DNA of 64,000 bases from contig NC_009092.1 in NCBI RefSeq assembly GCF_000016065.1, forward strand, positions 4,154,001-4,218,000, written 5' to 3'. This DNA is from Shewanella loihica PV-4 (lineage in GTDB: Bacteria; Pseudomonadota; Gammaproteobacteria; Enterobacterales; Shewanellaceae). The notes under the pieces are model-generated. The model made no database searches. It was not told the origin of the DNA and saw only the letters and a program-made list of their open reading frames with translations. Of the stretch, positions 38,016-47,066 are shown piece by piece. Position 1 is the stretch's first letter. Each line of letters starts with the position of its first letter. The position numbers and the translations under genes were made by a program.

Positions 38016-39107
38016 ATGGACAAATACCCTATTCCACACACCCTAGATATCGAGCGGGCGACCGAAGATAAGCTCGCCTGGGTCTATCTGATCAACCTGG
38101 GCTTCTATTTCATCCCGCTGTTCTTACAGACTATGCCCACCTGGCACATAGTCCTGAGTCTGGTCGTGCTGGTGCCCTTTATCTACTGCTATTTTTGGGC
38201 CCACCGCAGCCCGAGTAAAACCGCCTACCAGCCTATCTTGCTGATCATCGCCCTGGCCTGTCTCATCACGCCAATTAATATCGGCTCGCTGTCCCTGTTT
38301 ACCTTTGCCGGTTTCTTTATCGGCTTTAACTACTCCCTGCCCAAGGCCTTCGCCAGCCTTATCGGCTTAGCCGTCATCCTGACGCTGTTGAGCCTAACCC
38401 TAGGTATTCACTACTACTTTGCGGTTTATGGCGTCGCCCTGATCACCGGCGTGGGTTTCTTTGGTGTGGCCGAGCGTAAGCGGGTCGAAGCCAAACGCGC
38501 CCAGCGGCAGAGTCAGCAGGAGATACGCCAGCTCGCCACCATGTTAGAGCGTGAACGTATCGCCCGGGATCTGCACGACATCATGGGGCACTCGCTCTCC
38601 TCTATCTCACTCAAGGCGGAGCTGGCGCGCAAACTATTGGCCAAGGGGCAAGCCGATCAGGCCAGCGCCGAGCTGGCAGAACTGGAAACCATCGCCCGAG
38701 ACAGCCTCAGCCAGATCCGCCAAACGGTCTCAGGCTACAAACACAAAGGGTTAGACGCCGCCCTGACGCACCTGTGCCAGATGCTGAGGGACAAGGGCAT
38801 GGCCGTTACCCTCTCTGGTGAGCTGCCATCACAGCCACAGGAAATCGAGACCCAGTTGATCCTCAGCCTGACCGAGCTATGCAACAATGTTGTGCGTCAT
38901 AGCCAAGGCGATAGCTGTAATATCGACTTGTCGGCAACACCTCAGGGGCTGCGGATCTCGATTACAGACAATGGTAAGCTGAGGCAGCTCAGCGAAGGCA
39001 ATGGCCTCACCGGCATACGCGAGCGACTGCGCCCCTTAGGTGGTACACTCAGTATTGGGCTCGAGCCAAACCCACAATTTATCATCGAGTTACCAAATCA
39101 GGGATAG
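38016..39107 (+). CDS. DesK/NarL-type sensor histidine kinase
   Basis: 363 residues. Five or six membrane helices fill the first ~150 residues with no sizeable periplasmic domain, then a coiled-coil linker, an HisKA_3 dimer/phosphoacceptor box (ERERIARDLHDIMGHSLSS, His about residue 188) and a C-terminal HATPase with NNVVRHSQGD (N box) and SITDNG/GNGLTGIRERL (G boxes). The membrane-embedded sensor resembles DesK, which reads membrane state, but the signal here is unknown. The response regulator starts 8 bp downstream. Confidence 0.88.
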   Translation: MDKYPIPHTLDIERATEDKLAWVYLINLGFYFIPLFLQTMPTWHIVLSLVVLVPFIYCYFWAHRSPSKTAYQPILLIIALACLITPINIGSLSLFTFAGFFIGFNYSLPKAFASLIGLAVILTLLSLTLGIHYYFAVYGVALITGVGFFGVAERKRVEAKRAQRQSQQEIRQLATMLERERIARDLHDIMGHSLSSISLKAELARKLLAKGQADQASAELAELETIARDSLSQIRQTVSGYKHKGLDAALTHLCQMLRDKGMAVTLSGELPSQPQEIETQLILSLTELCNNVVRHSQGDSCNIDLSATPQGLRISITDNGKLRQLSEGNGLTGIRERLRPLGGTLSIGLEPNPQFIIELPNQG

Positions 39108-39114
39108 AGACAGG

Positions 39115-39711
39115 ATGAAGATATTACTCGCCGAAGATCAAGCCATGGTCAGGGGCGCACTGGCCGCGCTCCTCACCCTCGAAGGCGACTTTGAGGTGAT
39201 CCAGGCCTGTGACGGTGACCAAGCCCTGAGCCTGCTCAAGCAACAGGAGTTCGACCTGCTACTGACCGACATAGAGATGCCAGGCCTCAGTGGCCTGGAG
39301 TTAGCCCAATGGTGTCAAAATCAAGCGGCGCCCATTAAGGTCATCATCCTGACCACCTTCGGCCGTGCAGGCTATATCAAGCGTGCCATCGAGGCGGGCG
39401 TGGGTGGCTTCTTACTCAAGGACGCGCCCTCCGAGACACTGATCCAGGCAATTAACGCCGTCAGCCGCGGCAAGCGCATCATAGATCCCGAACTGGCCAT
39501 CATGGCCGTCGGCGAACAAGACCCGCTGAACGATAAGGAACGCCGGGCGCTCAGGCTCGCCAGCGAGGGACGCTCCAGCGCGGAGATCGCCGCCAGCCTC
39601 TTCATCGCCGAAGGCACTGTGCGTAACTATCTCTCCGAGGCCATCGCCAAACTCAATGCCAGCAATCGCATCGACGCCGCTCGCATCGCCAAGCAAAAGG
39701 GCTGGCTGTAG
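39115..39711 (+). CDS. NarL/DesR-family response regulator
   Basis: 198 residues. Receiver with Asp54-type phosphosite in LLTDIEMPGLSGLEL, conserved Thr/Lys (ILTTFGRAGYI, LLKDAPS), and a C-terminal LuxR-type helix-turn-helix (LNDKERRALRLASEGRSSAEIAASLFIAEGTVRNYL). The ATG at 39115 (AGAGACAGG before it) gives the usual MKILLAEDQAM start; earlier in-frame codons overlap the kinase. Partner of the upstream kinase; target genes unknown. Confidence 0.92.
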   Translation: MKILLAEDQAMVRGALAALLTLEGDFEVIQACDGDQALSLLKQQEFDLLLTDIEMPGLSGLELAQWCQNQAAPIKVIILTTFGRAGYIKRAIEAGVGGFLLKDAPSETLIQAINAVSRGKRIIDPELAIMAVGEQDPLNDKERRALRLASEGRSSAEIAASLFIAEGTVRNYLSEAIAKLNASNRIDAARIAKQKGWL

Positions 39712-39855
39712 CCTCAGACTATGACCTCAGGCTTTAACCTGTCATGGTTAACGCGAGATTGCGTTCATGCCGAACTCTGATAGTATATGTATATATTTAC
39801 AGTAATAGACTCAGGTTCTGGTTAAATAGAACGCTAAATCAAATGGGTACAAAGC

Positions 39856-41931
39856 GTGGATAGACTCGATCTCATGGCTGTGACAGAGTTAAAGGGCGTT
39901 GCCGCCAAGATGGCGCAGCGGCTGGAGAAACTCGGCATCAATACAGTTCAGGATCTGCTGTTTCACCTGCCGCTACGCTACGAAGACCGCACCCAAATCT
40001 ATCCCATCGCCGCCCTCTATCCCGGTAGCTACGGCACCATAGAGGGGATCATACAATCGACCCAGATCGTCCAGGGCCGCAAGCGTATGCTCACCTGCAC
40101 GGTGCGTGACGACTCGGGCACCATAACCCTGCGCTTCTTCAACTTCTCCGCCGCCATGCGTAACGGCCTCGAAGAGGGCGAGCGCATTCGCGCCTATGGC
40201 GAGGTGCGTCGGGGCAAGCTTCACCGGGAGATCATCCACCCGGAATACAAGATGCTCAACGGCGAGAGCGACTTTAGCCTCAGCGATACCCTGACCCCCA
40301 TCTACCCGACCACAGAGGGACTCAAGCAGGCCAGCTGGATCCGTTTGACGGATCAGGCCCTGGCGCTGCTGGCCCATGGCGCCCTGACCGAACTATTGCC
40401 GCCTCAGCTGAGGCCCAATCAACTCTCATTGGTCGACGCGTTGCAGTTGCTGCACAGACCCCCGAGCGAGGTCAGCCCCTTTGCCCTGGAGCAGGGCACG
40501 CATCCGGCGCAGCAAAGGCTGATCCAAGAGGAACTGCTGGCCCACAACCTGAGCATGTTACAGCTCAGGGCCCGCAGCAATCATGATAAGGCCATCGCGA
40601 TGCAGCCCACCGGGCAGCTACTCAATCCCTTCCTGGCATCCTTACCCTTTAAGCCCACTGGCGCCCAGCAGAGAGTGGTAGCCGATATCACCCAAGATCT
40701 CGACAAGGCACACCCTATGATGCGCCTGGTGCAGGGCGATGTGGGCTCGGGCAAGACGCTAGTGGCGGCGCTGGCGGCGCTACAGGCCATAGAGAGCGGC
40801 TATCAGGTGGCCATGATGGCGCCGACGGAACTGCTCGCCGAGCAGCACGCCAACAACTTCGCCGCCTGGTTTGAACACCTCGGCCTAACGGTCGGCTGGC
40901 TGGCGGGTAAGCTCAAGGGCAAGGCGCGGGCGCAGTCGCTGCAGCAGATTAAGAGCGGCGAGGCCCATATCGTCATCGGCACCCACGCCATCTTTCAGGA
41001 GCAGGTGGAGTTCAATCGCCTGGCGCTGATCATCATCGATGAGCAGCACAGGTTCGGGGTGCATCAACGTCTGGGGCTGCGAGAGAAAGGGATCAGGCAG
41101 GGCTTCCACCCACATCAGCTGATCATGACGGCAACCCCTATCCCCCGCACCTTGGCGATGACCGCCTATGCAGATCTCGATACCTCCATCATCGACGAGC
41201 TGCCGCCGGGGCGTACGCCGGTGACCACGGTCGCCATCTCAGACAATCGCCGCGGTGAGGTGATCGATCGCGTGCGCCAGGCCGCGCTGCAAGATGGGCG
41301 TCAAGCCTACTGGGTCTGCACCCTGATCGAAGAATCTGAGGTGCTGGAATGTCAGGCCGCAGAAGACACGGCCGAGGAGCTTAAGCAGCTGCTGCCCGAG
41401 CTCGCCATCGGCCTGGTGCATGGCCGCATGAAACCCGCCGAGAAACAAGCGATCATGGACGCCTTCAAGGCCGGCAGCATACAGCTACTGGTGGCCACTA
41501 CAGTGATCGAGGTGGGGGTCGATGTGCCCAATGCCAGCCTGATGATCATCGAAAACCCCGAGCGTCTGGGGCTCGCCCAGCTGCATCAGCTGCGGGGGCG
41601 TGTCGGCCGCGGCGCCGTGGCCAGCCACTGTGTGCTGCTCTACAAGGCGCCGCTTTCCCACACCGCCACCCAGCGCCTGGGAGTGCTTAGAGACAGTAAC
41701 GACGGCTTCGTGATCGCCCAGAAAGATCTGGAGATCCGCGGGCCGGGTGAGGTCTTAGGCACCAAGCAGACAGGTATCGCCGACATGAAGATAGCGGACT
41801 TGGTACGGGATCAGGCCCTCATCCCCCACATACAGAAACTGGCCCAACATGTGATGCAAGAGGTGCCGGAAAATGTTGACGCCATAGTGCTGCGTTGGTT
41901 AGGGGAGCGCCAGCAATACGTGCAGGCCTAA
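39856..41931 (+). CDS. recG: ATP-dependent DNA helicase RecG
   Basis: Branch-migration helicase for fork reversal and Holliday junctions. 691 residues: N-terminal wedge/OB domain (FHLPLRYEDRT, TCTVRDDSGTITLRFFNF), then SF2 helicase with Walker A GDVGSGKTLVA, DEQH box IIDEQHRFGVHQR, TATPIPRTLAM and motif VI QLRGRVGRG, and C-terminal TRG motif region EVLGTKQTG. GTG start at 39856 aligns better with E. coli RecG than the ATG at 39874. Conserved end of the spoT-trmH-recG order, here split by a 5-kb insert. Confidence 0.97.
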   Translation: MDRLDLMAVTELKGVAAKMAQRLEKLGINTVQDLLFHLPLRYEDRTQIYPIAALYPGSYGTIEGIIQSTQIVQGRKRMLTCTVRDDSGTITLRFFNFSAAMRNGLEEGERIRAYGEVRRGKLHREIIHPEYKMLNGESDFSLSDTLTPIYPTTEGLKQASWIRLTDQALALLAHGALTELLPPQLRPNQLSLVDALQLLHRPPSEVSPFALEQGTHPAQQRLIQEELLAHNLSMLQLRARSNHDKAIAMQPTGQLLNPFLASLPFKPTGAQQRVVADITQDLDKAHPMMRLVQGDVGSGKTLVAALAALQAIESGYQVAMMAPTELLAEQHANNFAAWFEHLGLTVGWLAGKLKGKARAQSLQQIKSGEAHIVIGTHAIFQEQVEFNRLALIIIDEQHRFGVHQRLGLREKGIRQGFHPHQLIMTATPIPRTLAMTAYADLDTSIIDELPPGRTPVTTVAISDNRRGEVIDRVRQAALQDGRQAYWVCTLIEESEVLECQAAEDTAEELKQLLPELAIGLVHGRMKPAEKQAIMDAFKAGSIQLLVATTVIEVGVDVPNASLMIIENPERLGLAQLHQLRGRVGRGAVASHCVLLYKAPLSHTATQRLGVLRDSNDGFVIAQKDLEIRGPGEVLGTKQTGIADMKIADLVRDQALIPHIQKLAQHVMQEVPENVDAIVLRWLGERQQYVQA

Positions 41932-42057
41932 CTCAGCTAACAATTAAATATTTTTTATTTCACTGGCCGCCCCTAGACAAGCCCGGTGAATTTTGCAGAA
42001 TGGAAAGAGGCCTCTGTGGTCACAGGGCTTATTCCAGCCACAATTCAAGGAAATCTC

Positions 42058-42930
42058 ATGCAAGTCAGTCAAGAAGATAGAATTGCCCCACAGACAGCGC
42101 GCAGCGGGATCAATGCGCTCAGCATTGCCGTGGTGATCATACTAGTGTTGCTCGCCGCCGGCGCCTACTATTTCCTGGGCAGTGACGAGCCCGCGCCCGA
42201 GCCTGAATTGCCAGCCCCTATTACCCTGCCTGAGCCAGAGCCGGAGCAGCCCTTGCCAACCGATGCGGCCCTGCCTGAGCCAGAAAACCTGGCGCCGGAG
42301 CCTGAAGCACAGGTAGAAGAAGCACCAGCCGAGGCGGTTGAGACCCTACCGACACTGGCCGAAAGCGATCAATATGTTCATGACAAGACGGTCGAAGTCG
42401 CCAACGGCATGAAGATAGACCCGCTACTGGTCGAAAAAGATATCGTCAGACACTTCGTGGTGTTCGTCGACAACCTGGCCCAAGGCGAGCTGGCCCGGAA
42501 GGTGAGCCCACTCAAGGCGCCCAACAGCAAGTTTACCGTCTCCGAGGTAACCAACAAGACCTACCTCAATCCCGACAGCTACCATAGGTATGATCTCTAT
42601 GCGAACTTCGTCGATAACCTGGACGAGGAGCAGCTGCTTAGCACCTATAACAAGGTGAAGCCGCTGCTGGGTGAGGCCTTTGCCGAGCTGGGTTATCCCG
42701 ACATGAATTTCGATGACCGTATGGTAGAGGCGATAGACGTCATGCTATCCGCCCCCGTCATCGACGCGCCGATTGAGCTGGACAGCGTCAGCGTAAACTA
42801 TAAGTTTGTCGACCCTCAGCTCGAGAGCCTGCCCAACGCCCAGAAGCTGATGATCCGCATGGGTCCGGAAAACAGCAAGAAGGTCAAGGCCGCCCTGCGT
42901 AAGCTCAAGAAGCAGCTCAAACAGTCATAA
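42058..42930 (+). CDS. DUF3014-type membrane-anchored protein
   Basis: 290 residues from ATG 42058 (AAGGAAA upstream). One N-terminal membrane helix (about 20-38, LSIAVVIILVLLAAGAYYF), a proline/glutamate-rich linker (about 42-95, repeats of PEPE/LPEPE) and a ~190-residue conserved C-terminal domain (DIVRHFVVFVDNLAQGELA, NSYHRYDLYANFVDNLD) resembling DUF3014. Likely a periplasmic domain on a single anchor. No function known; between recG and the APE operon but with its own hairpin at the end. Confidence 0.75.
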   Translation: MQVSQEDRIAPQTARSGINALSIAVVIILVLLAAGAYYFLGSDEPAPEPELPAPITLPEPEPEQPLPTDAALPEPENLAPEPEAQVEEAPAEAVETLPTLAESDQYVHDKTVEVANGMKIDPLLVEKDIVRHFVVFVDNLAQGELARKVSPLKAPNSKFTVSEVTNKTYLNPDSYHRYDLYANFVDNLDEEQLLSTYNKVKPLLGEAFAELGYPDMNFDDRMVEAIDVMLSAPVIDAPIELDSVSVNYKFVDPQLESLPNAQKLMIRMGPENSKKVKAALRKLKKQLKQS

Positions 42931-42935
42931 CCTCC

Positions 42936-42963
42936 AGCTCGCCCACCTCCCCGTGGGCGAGCT
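42936..42963 (+). terminator. hairpin after the DUF3014 gene
   Basis: Perfect 11-bp stem AGCTCGCCCAC / GTGGGCGAGCT with a 6-base loop; followed by CCCTCCT rather than a T run, so strength as a terminator is uncertain. Confidence 0.55.
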
Positions 42964-43012
42964 CCCTCCTACCTCCTCAGTTCACACTATCTAGCAACAG
43001 ATCAATCACATA

Positions 43013-43041
43013 TTTATGTCACCCGTCAAAGGGTGTACAAT
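43013..43041 (+). promoter_or_regulatory. predicted APE operon promoter with internal dyad
   Basis: -35-like TTTATG (43013-43018), 17-bp spacer, -10 TACAAT (43036-43041). The spacer holds CACCC-6-GGGTG (43020-43035), a compact dyad that a repressor or MerR-type activator could use. By eye; the -35 is weak. Confidence 0.45.
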
Positions 43042-43122
43042 AGCCGCCCCACAAATACACCTTGTGGCTCAGTTTCTGGTTATGGAAAACATCAGCAAGA
43101 CGCTGTATTTAGAGGCAAAGTA

Positions 43123-43857
43123 GTGCGGTTACACTTTCACATTCATTCTGCGGGCGCCTGGTCTCCCCTATACCAGTGCTTAAGCGATTGGCAAACATGG
43201 CCAACGCCGCCGGCAGATGCCGAGCAGCTCGCTCTGGCCGCCCCGGCGCTGAAGCAAGTGCCCGCCATGCAAAGGCGACGCTTTAGCAAGCTCACCAAGA
43301 TGCTGTTGGATGTCGCCTTTCAGTGCGATGCGCCCGCCCAATGCCGTACTATCTTCGCCTCTCGCCACGGCGAGCTTAACCGCACAGTGGATCTGCTGCA
43401 GGACATAGTGCGCCAGCAGCCCATTTCGCCCATAGGTTTCAGCCAATCGGTGCATAACACCGCCAGCGGCATCTTCAGCATATTGACAGATAACCGCGCG
43501 CCTTCGACCTCGATCGCCGCCGGTGAGGCCACCCTCATCCAGGCCCTTGTCGAGGCCTATGGACAACTGGCGGAAGATAACGCGCCGCTGCTGCTGGTGT
43601 TTGGCGACGAGCCTGTGTCAGATATCTACAAAGAATTTACCCAGGAACCCGAGCTGCCGCTCGCCATCGCGCTGCAGTTGTCGCTATGCCAAGATCAGGT
43701 TTCAGGCACTCAGCTAGTCATTGAGACCAAGCCAGATGCCACCGAATTGGCGGCGGCGCAGCCGCTGAGCTTTGGCCAAGTGATCCACGCCATCGCCAGC
43801 CAGCAACCGCTCGAGGGGCGCCTGAATCAATACCTGGTGCGGATCTGTCATGACTAG
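43123..43857 (+). CDS. apeC: ketosynthase-like chain-length factor of the aryl-polyene operon
   Basis: 244 residues from a GTG with AGAGG upstream. N-terminal half of a beta-ketoacyl synthase only: MQRRRFSKLTKMLLD, FASRHGELNRTVDLLQDI, SPIGFSQSVHNTASGIFSI and AGEATLIQALVEAY. This matches the small chain-length-factor-like proteins (ApeC) that partner a full ketosynthase in aryl-polyene synthesis. No Cys-His-His triad is visible, so it should be non-catalytic. First gene of the 18-gene operon; overlaps the next gene by 8 bp. Symbol by synteny with the E. coli ape order. Confidence 0.85.
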   Translation: MRLHFHIHSAGAWSPLYQCLSDWQTWPTPPADAEQLALAAPALKQVPAMQRRRFSKLTKMLLDVAFQCDAPAQCRTIFASRHGELNRTVDLLQDIVRQQPISPIGFSQSVHNTASGIFSILTDNRAPSTSIAAGEATLIQALVEAYGQLAEDNAPLLLVFGDEPVSDIYKEFTQEPELPLAIALQLSLCQDQVSGTQLVIETKPDATELAAAQPLSFGQVIHAIASQQPLEGRLNQYLVRICHD

Positions 43858-44671
43858 TCAGGTCGTCGCCAAACGCCTGACCGGCATCGCCTATATTCCT
43901 CGCTGGCTGGGCGGGGTGAGCTGCTATATCGCCTTCGGTTTGGGAGGCCTGCTCAGCTCACTCACCATATTGCCGGTGCTGAGGTTCTGGCCCGGCAGCC
44001 AGCAGGTGCGCATCGCCCGGGTGCAGCGCGCTGTGCACCTGATGTTTCGTGGCTTCGTGCGTATGCTCACCTGGGCCGGGGTGATTCGGGTGACCACCCA
44101 AGATCTGCAACGGCTGGAAAGTGCCAAGGGCAAGGTGATCATCGCCAACCATCCGACCCTGGTCGACGTGGTGGTGCTGATCAGCCTGATGCCCAATGTC
44201 GGCTGTATCGTCAAGCAGGGACTATGGCGTAACCCCTTCCTGCGGGGCGTGGTCTCCTGCGCCGGTTATATTCCCAACCGCGGCGCCGATCTCCTCCTCA
44301 AGGATTGCAGCGAGGTGCTGGCCCAAGGCACTAACATGATCATCTTTCCCGAGGGCACACGTACCGTTAAGGGCGAGATAGTTAACGAATTTGCAAGGGG
44401 CGCAGCCAATATCGCCCTGCGCACAAACATAGACCTGATCCCCGTGGTATTAAGAACCAATGCCGTCGGCCTGACCAAGCAGGAACCCTGGTATGAGATA
44501 CCTCGCCAAACCATAGGCATGAATGTCGAAGTAGGCGAAACTATCGAGCATATCAGGTATCATGCTCAAACGGGTGGAGACGCCAAGATGGCCCGTCAGT
44601 TGACGCGGGATCTCGAAGAATATTATAAACAACAACTTGATAAAAATTATGAGCTTACAAAACGAAATTAA
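43850..44671 (+). CDS. apeD: PlsC-like acyltransferase of the APE operon
   Basis: 273 residues, 1-acyl-glycerol-3-phosphate acyltransferase fold. Motif I NHPTLVD (H-x4-D), motif III FPEGTR and motif IV-like IPVVLRTNA are complete, with one or two hydrophobic helices before the catalytic domain. In APE pathways such enzymes are thought to help attach the polyene to a lipid or glycerol backbone. Coupled to apeC and to the ACP downstream. Confidence 0.85.
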   Translation: MTSQVVAKRLTGIAYIPRWLGGVSCYIAFGLGGLLSSLTILPVLRFWPGSQQVRIARVQRAVHLMFRGFVRMLTWAGVIRVTTQDLQRLESAKGKVIIANHPTLVDVVVLISLMPNVGCIVKQGLWRNPFLRGVVSCAGYIPNRGADLLLKDCSEVLAQGTNMIIFPEGTRTVKGEIVNEFARGAANIALRTNIDLIPVVLRTNAVGLTKQEPWYEIPRQTIGMNVEVGETIEHIRYHAQTGGDAKMARQLTRDLEEYYKQQLDKNYELTKRN

Positions 44672-44903
44672 ACAACTCATCATAGATTGCCTGGATCTCG
44701 AAGATGTCAGCATCGACGACATCGACACAGATGCGCCGCTCTTTGGCGACGGTCTGGGACTGGACTCTATCGATGCACTTGAGCTGGGACTGGCCATCAA
44801 GAAGCAGTTCGATGTCAAAATCGAAGCCAACTCGGAAGCCACCAAGGCCCATTTCTACAGTGTTGCCAGCCTGGCAAGCTTTATCGAATCTCAACGCGGT
44901 TAG
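44649..44903 (+). CDS. apeE: acyl carrier protein (first of two)
   Basis: 84-residue acidic four-helix ACP. The phosphopantetheine serine is in GLDSIDALEL (Ser about residue 36). The ATG at 44649 lies 23 bp inside the end of the acyltransferase gene and has no clear ribosome site, so translation is probably coupled. Carries starter or elongating polyene chain. Confidence 0.9.
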   Translation: MSLQNEIKQLIIDCLDLEDVSIDDIDTDAPLFGDGLGLDSIDALELGLAIKKQFDVKIEANSEATKAHFYSVASLASFIESQRG

Positions 44904-44911
44904 GAGGCAGC

Positions 44912-45160
44912 ATGCAAAATCGTGAGCAAATTCTACAGATGCTGACTCAGATCCTGGTGGATGAGTTTGAAATCGATGCCGACGACATCACCCCAGAGGC
45001 ATCCCTGTACCAAGAGCTGGATCTCGACAGCATAGACGCTGTGGATCTAGTGATTAAGCTACAACAACTCACGGGCAAGAAGATCCAGCCCGACGAGTTT
45101 AAGGCCGTGCGTACCGTCGACGACGTGGTAACGGCTATCGAAGGACTAGTGAAGCAGTAA
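44912..45160 (+). CDS. apeF: acyl carrier protein (second of two)
   Basis: 82 residues, phosphopantetheine serine in LDLDSIDAVDL. Distinct sequence from the first ACP (QLTGKKIQPDEFKAVRTVDD), so the two probably have different partners. TAGGAGG-type site before the ATG. Ends overlapping the next gene (TAATG). Confidence 0.92.
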   Translation: MQNREQILQMLTQILVDEFEIDADDITPEASLYQELDLDSIDAVDLVIKLQQLTGKKIQPDEFKAVRTVDDVVTAIEGLVKQ

Positions 45161-45708
45161 TGCGCCTGTTCCTGCAACTAGTCACCGGCCTAGTCGTGCT
45201 GGGGTACCCCCTGGCCGTCTACTTCGGCCTGAACTATTTGCCGCCGGGCGTGATCGCCCTCCTGCTCTGCTCTCTGCTCCTGCTCAGGCTCGCCTTGCAG
45301 AGGCAACAGGTCAGGGCCATGATGCTGCCAATCGTCGTGGGCATCTTCCTGACCGCGGGCAGCTACCTGGCGAAGCAGACTGCCTGGCTGCTCTACTATC
45401 CCGTGGTGATCAACCTGAGCATGTTGGCGCTGTTTGCCTACTCCCTCAAACATGGTCCCACCATGATAGAGCGTCTCGCCAGGCTGAAGGAGCCGGATCT
45501 TCCCGACGAAGCGATCCCCTACCTGCGCAAGGTCACCCAGATCTGGTGTGGTCTGTTTGTCTTCAACGGCGCCATGGCCCTCTACACCGCCAGCGCCACT
45601 AGCCTGGCGACCTGGACCCTCTATAATGGATTTATCGCCTATCTGCTGATCGGTACACTGCTCGGCGGAGAATGGTTATATCGCACCTTCTGGTTGAAAA
45701 AGTCATGA
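45160..45708 (+). CDS. apeG: small integral membrane protein of the APE operon (COG4648-like)
   Basis: 182 residues, about five helices (VTGLVVLGYPLAVYFGL at the N-terminus; LLLCSLLLLRLAL; VVGIFLTAGSYLA; LYYPVVINLSMLALFAYSL; C-terminal helix). Central conserved LARLKEPDLPDEAIPYLRKVTQIW loop. Always found in APE-like clusters; exact role unknown, perhaps an organising membrane subunit. Overlaps ACP2 and the ligase by a few bases. Confidence 0.82.
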   Translation: MRLFLQLVTGLVVLGYPLAVYFGLNYLPPGVIALLLCSLLLLRLALQRQQVRAMMLPIVVGIFLTAGSYLAKQTAWLLYYPVVINLSMLALFAYSLKHGPTMIERLARLKEPDLPDEAIPYLRKVTQIWCGLFVFNGAMALYTASATSLATWTLYNGFIAYLLIGTLLGGEWLYRTFWLKKS

Positions 45709-47066
45709 CAGCCCTACTCAAACATTGGCTCAGGCATGGGCCGGCGAGCCAGCAGCTTATCAGCTTCAATCACCACGATATTCTGACGGGTGAGGCCTTT
45801 ACCGCCCAAGTGGCCGCCATCTTCGAGGCCCTGAGCCAACACAAGGCGAAGCGCTGGCTGTTGGCCTGCGACAGCAGCGACCTGTTCGCGGTTGGCCTGT
45901 GCGCCGGTCTGCTGGCGGGTAAACAACTGATCCTGCCCGCCAACACCCAAAGCGGCACCCTGAGCGAACTCACCCATGAGTTCGATGCCGTGCTGGCAGA
46001 CAGTCCGCTGTGCGAGGCCAAAGACTATGTCGCCCTGCATAAGGATCTCAAACATCCTGGCCCCTGGCCCACCAGCCAAACATTTGGCGAGTTAATCCTC
46101 TACACCTCAGGCTCCAGCGGACAGCCCAAGGCGATCACTAAGACGCTGGATCAGCTCGATGCCGAGGTGACGGTGCTGGAGCAGACCTTTGCCAATCACC
46201 TGCCCCAATGCAGCGTGATCGCCACCGTCTCCCATCAGCATATCTATGGTCTGTTGTTTAAGGTGCTCTGGCCCCTGGCCGCCAGTCGCCCCTTCTTGAG
46301 CGATCTGGTGGAGTACCCAGAGACCCTGACCTATTATGCCAACCTGTTCCCTAATCTCTGCCTGATCAGCAGCCCGGCGCAGCTCTCTCGCCTGCCAGAT
46401 GCCCTGGAGCATCAGCCGCAGCTGCGCGCGCCCAGTCTGATCTTCAGTTCGGGCGGCCCGTTGAGCCTGGAGGCCGCCAATGCCATCGCCCACTGCTATG
46501 GCAAGCCGCCCATCGAGGTCTTCGGCAGCACGGAAACCGGCGGCATCGCCTATCGTCGTCAGCAGAACAACCAGCAGAGCTGGCGCGCCTTTGCCACCCA
46601 TGAGATCAAGCAAGATCCAGACGACGGTGCCCTCTGGCTCAAGTCCCCTTATCTGGAAAGTAGCGACTGGCTCAGGTGTGACGACAAGATTCAGCTAATC
46701 GCTCCCGGTGAGTTCGTGTTGCAGGGACGACTGGATCGCATCGTCAAGATAGAGGAGAAGCGCCTGTCCCTAGTGCAGATGGAAGCCCTGCTGGAGAGCC
46801 ACCCCTTGGTGGATCAGGCCGCGCTCGTGGTGCTGGAGCAGCCCAGGGTACAGCTAGGCGCCGCCATCAGGCTGTCTGCCGAGGGCAATACTTTGCTGGA
46901 ACAGGAAGGTAAACTGGCGGTCAACAACGCCCTCAAGCAGCATCTGCTGAGTCAGTTTGAGCGTGTTACCCTGCCAAGACGCTGGCGTTACCCCGCCGAG
47001 CTACCGCTCAACACCCAGGGCAAGCGTATCCACAAGGAGCTGTTGGAGTTGTTTACACATGATTAA
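45705..47066 (+). CDS. apeH: AMP-ligase / aryl-acid activating acyl-ACP synthetase
   Basis: 453 residues, short ANL enzyme. P-loop LYTSGSSGQPKAITKT (about 138-153), FGSTETGGIAYR (A5) and RLDRIVKIEEKRLSL (hinge, A8 lysine region). The ATG at 45705 overlaps the stop of the membrane-protein gene (ATGA). Expected to adenylate an aromatic acid (hydroxybenzoate or hydroxycinnamate) and load an ACP, giving the polyene starter. The lyase four genes downstream would supply a cinnamate-type acid. Confidence 0.87.
   Translation: MTALLKHWLRHGPASQQLISFNHHDILTGEAFTAQVAAIFEALSQHKAKRWLLACDSSDLFAVGLCAGLLAGKQLILPANTQSGTLSELTHEFDAVLADSPLCEAKDYVALHKDLKHPGPWPTSQTFGELILYTSGSSGQPKAITKTLDQLDAEVTVLEQTFANHLPQCSVIATVSHQHIYGLLFKVLWPLAASRPFLSDLVEYPETLTYYANLFPNLCLISSPAQLSRLPDALEHQPQLRAPSLIFSSGGPLSLEAANAIAHCYGKPPIEVFGSTETGGIAYRRQQNNQQSWRAFATHEIKQDPDDGALWLKSPYLESSDWLRCDDKIQLIAPGEFVLQGRLDRIVKIEEKRLSLVQMEALLESHPLVDQAALVVLEQPRVQLGAAIRLSAEGNTLLEQEGKLAVNNALKQHLLSQFERVTLPRRWRYPAELPLNTQGKRIHKELLELFTHD

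Noticed and set aside
46107..46613. 168-codon minus-strand frame inside the AMP-ligase gene
   Set aside because: Antisense to a gene with intact ANL motifs; no independent support.
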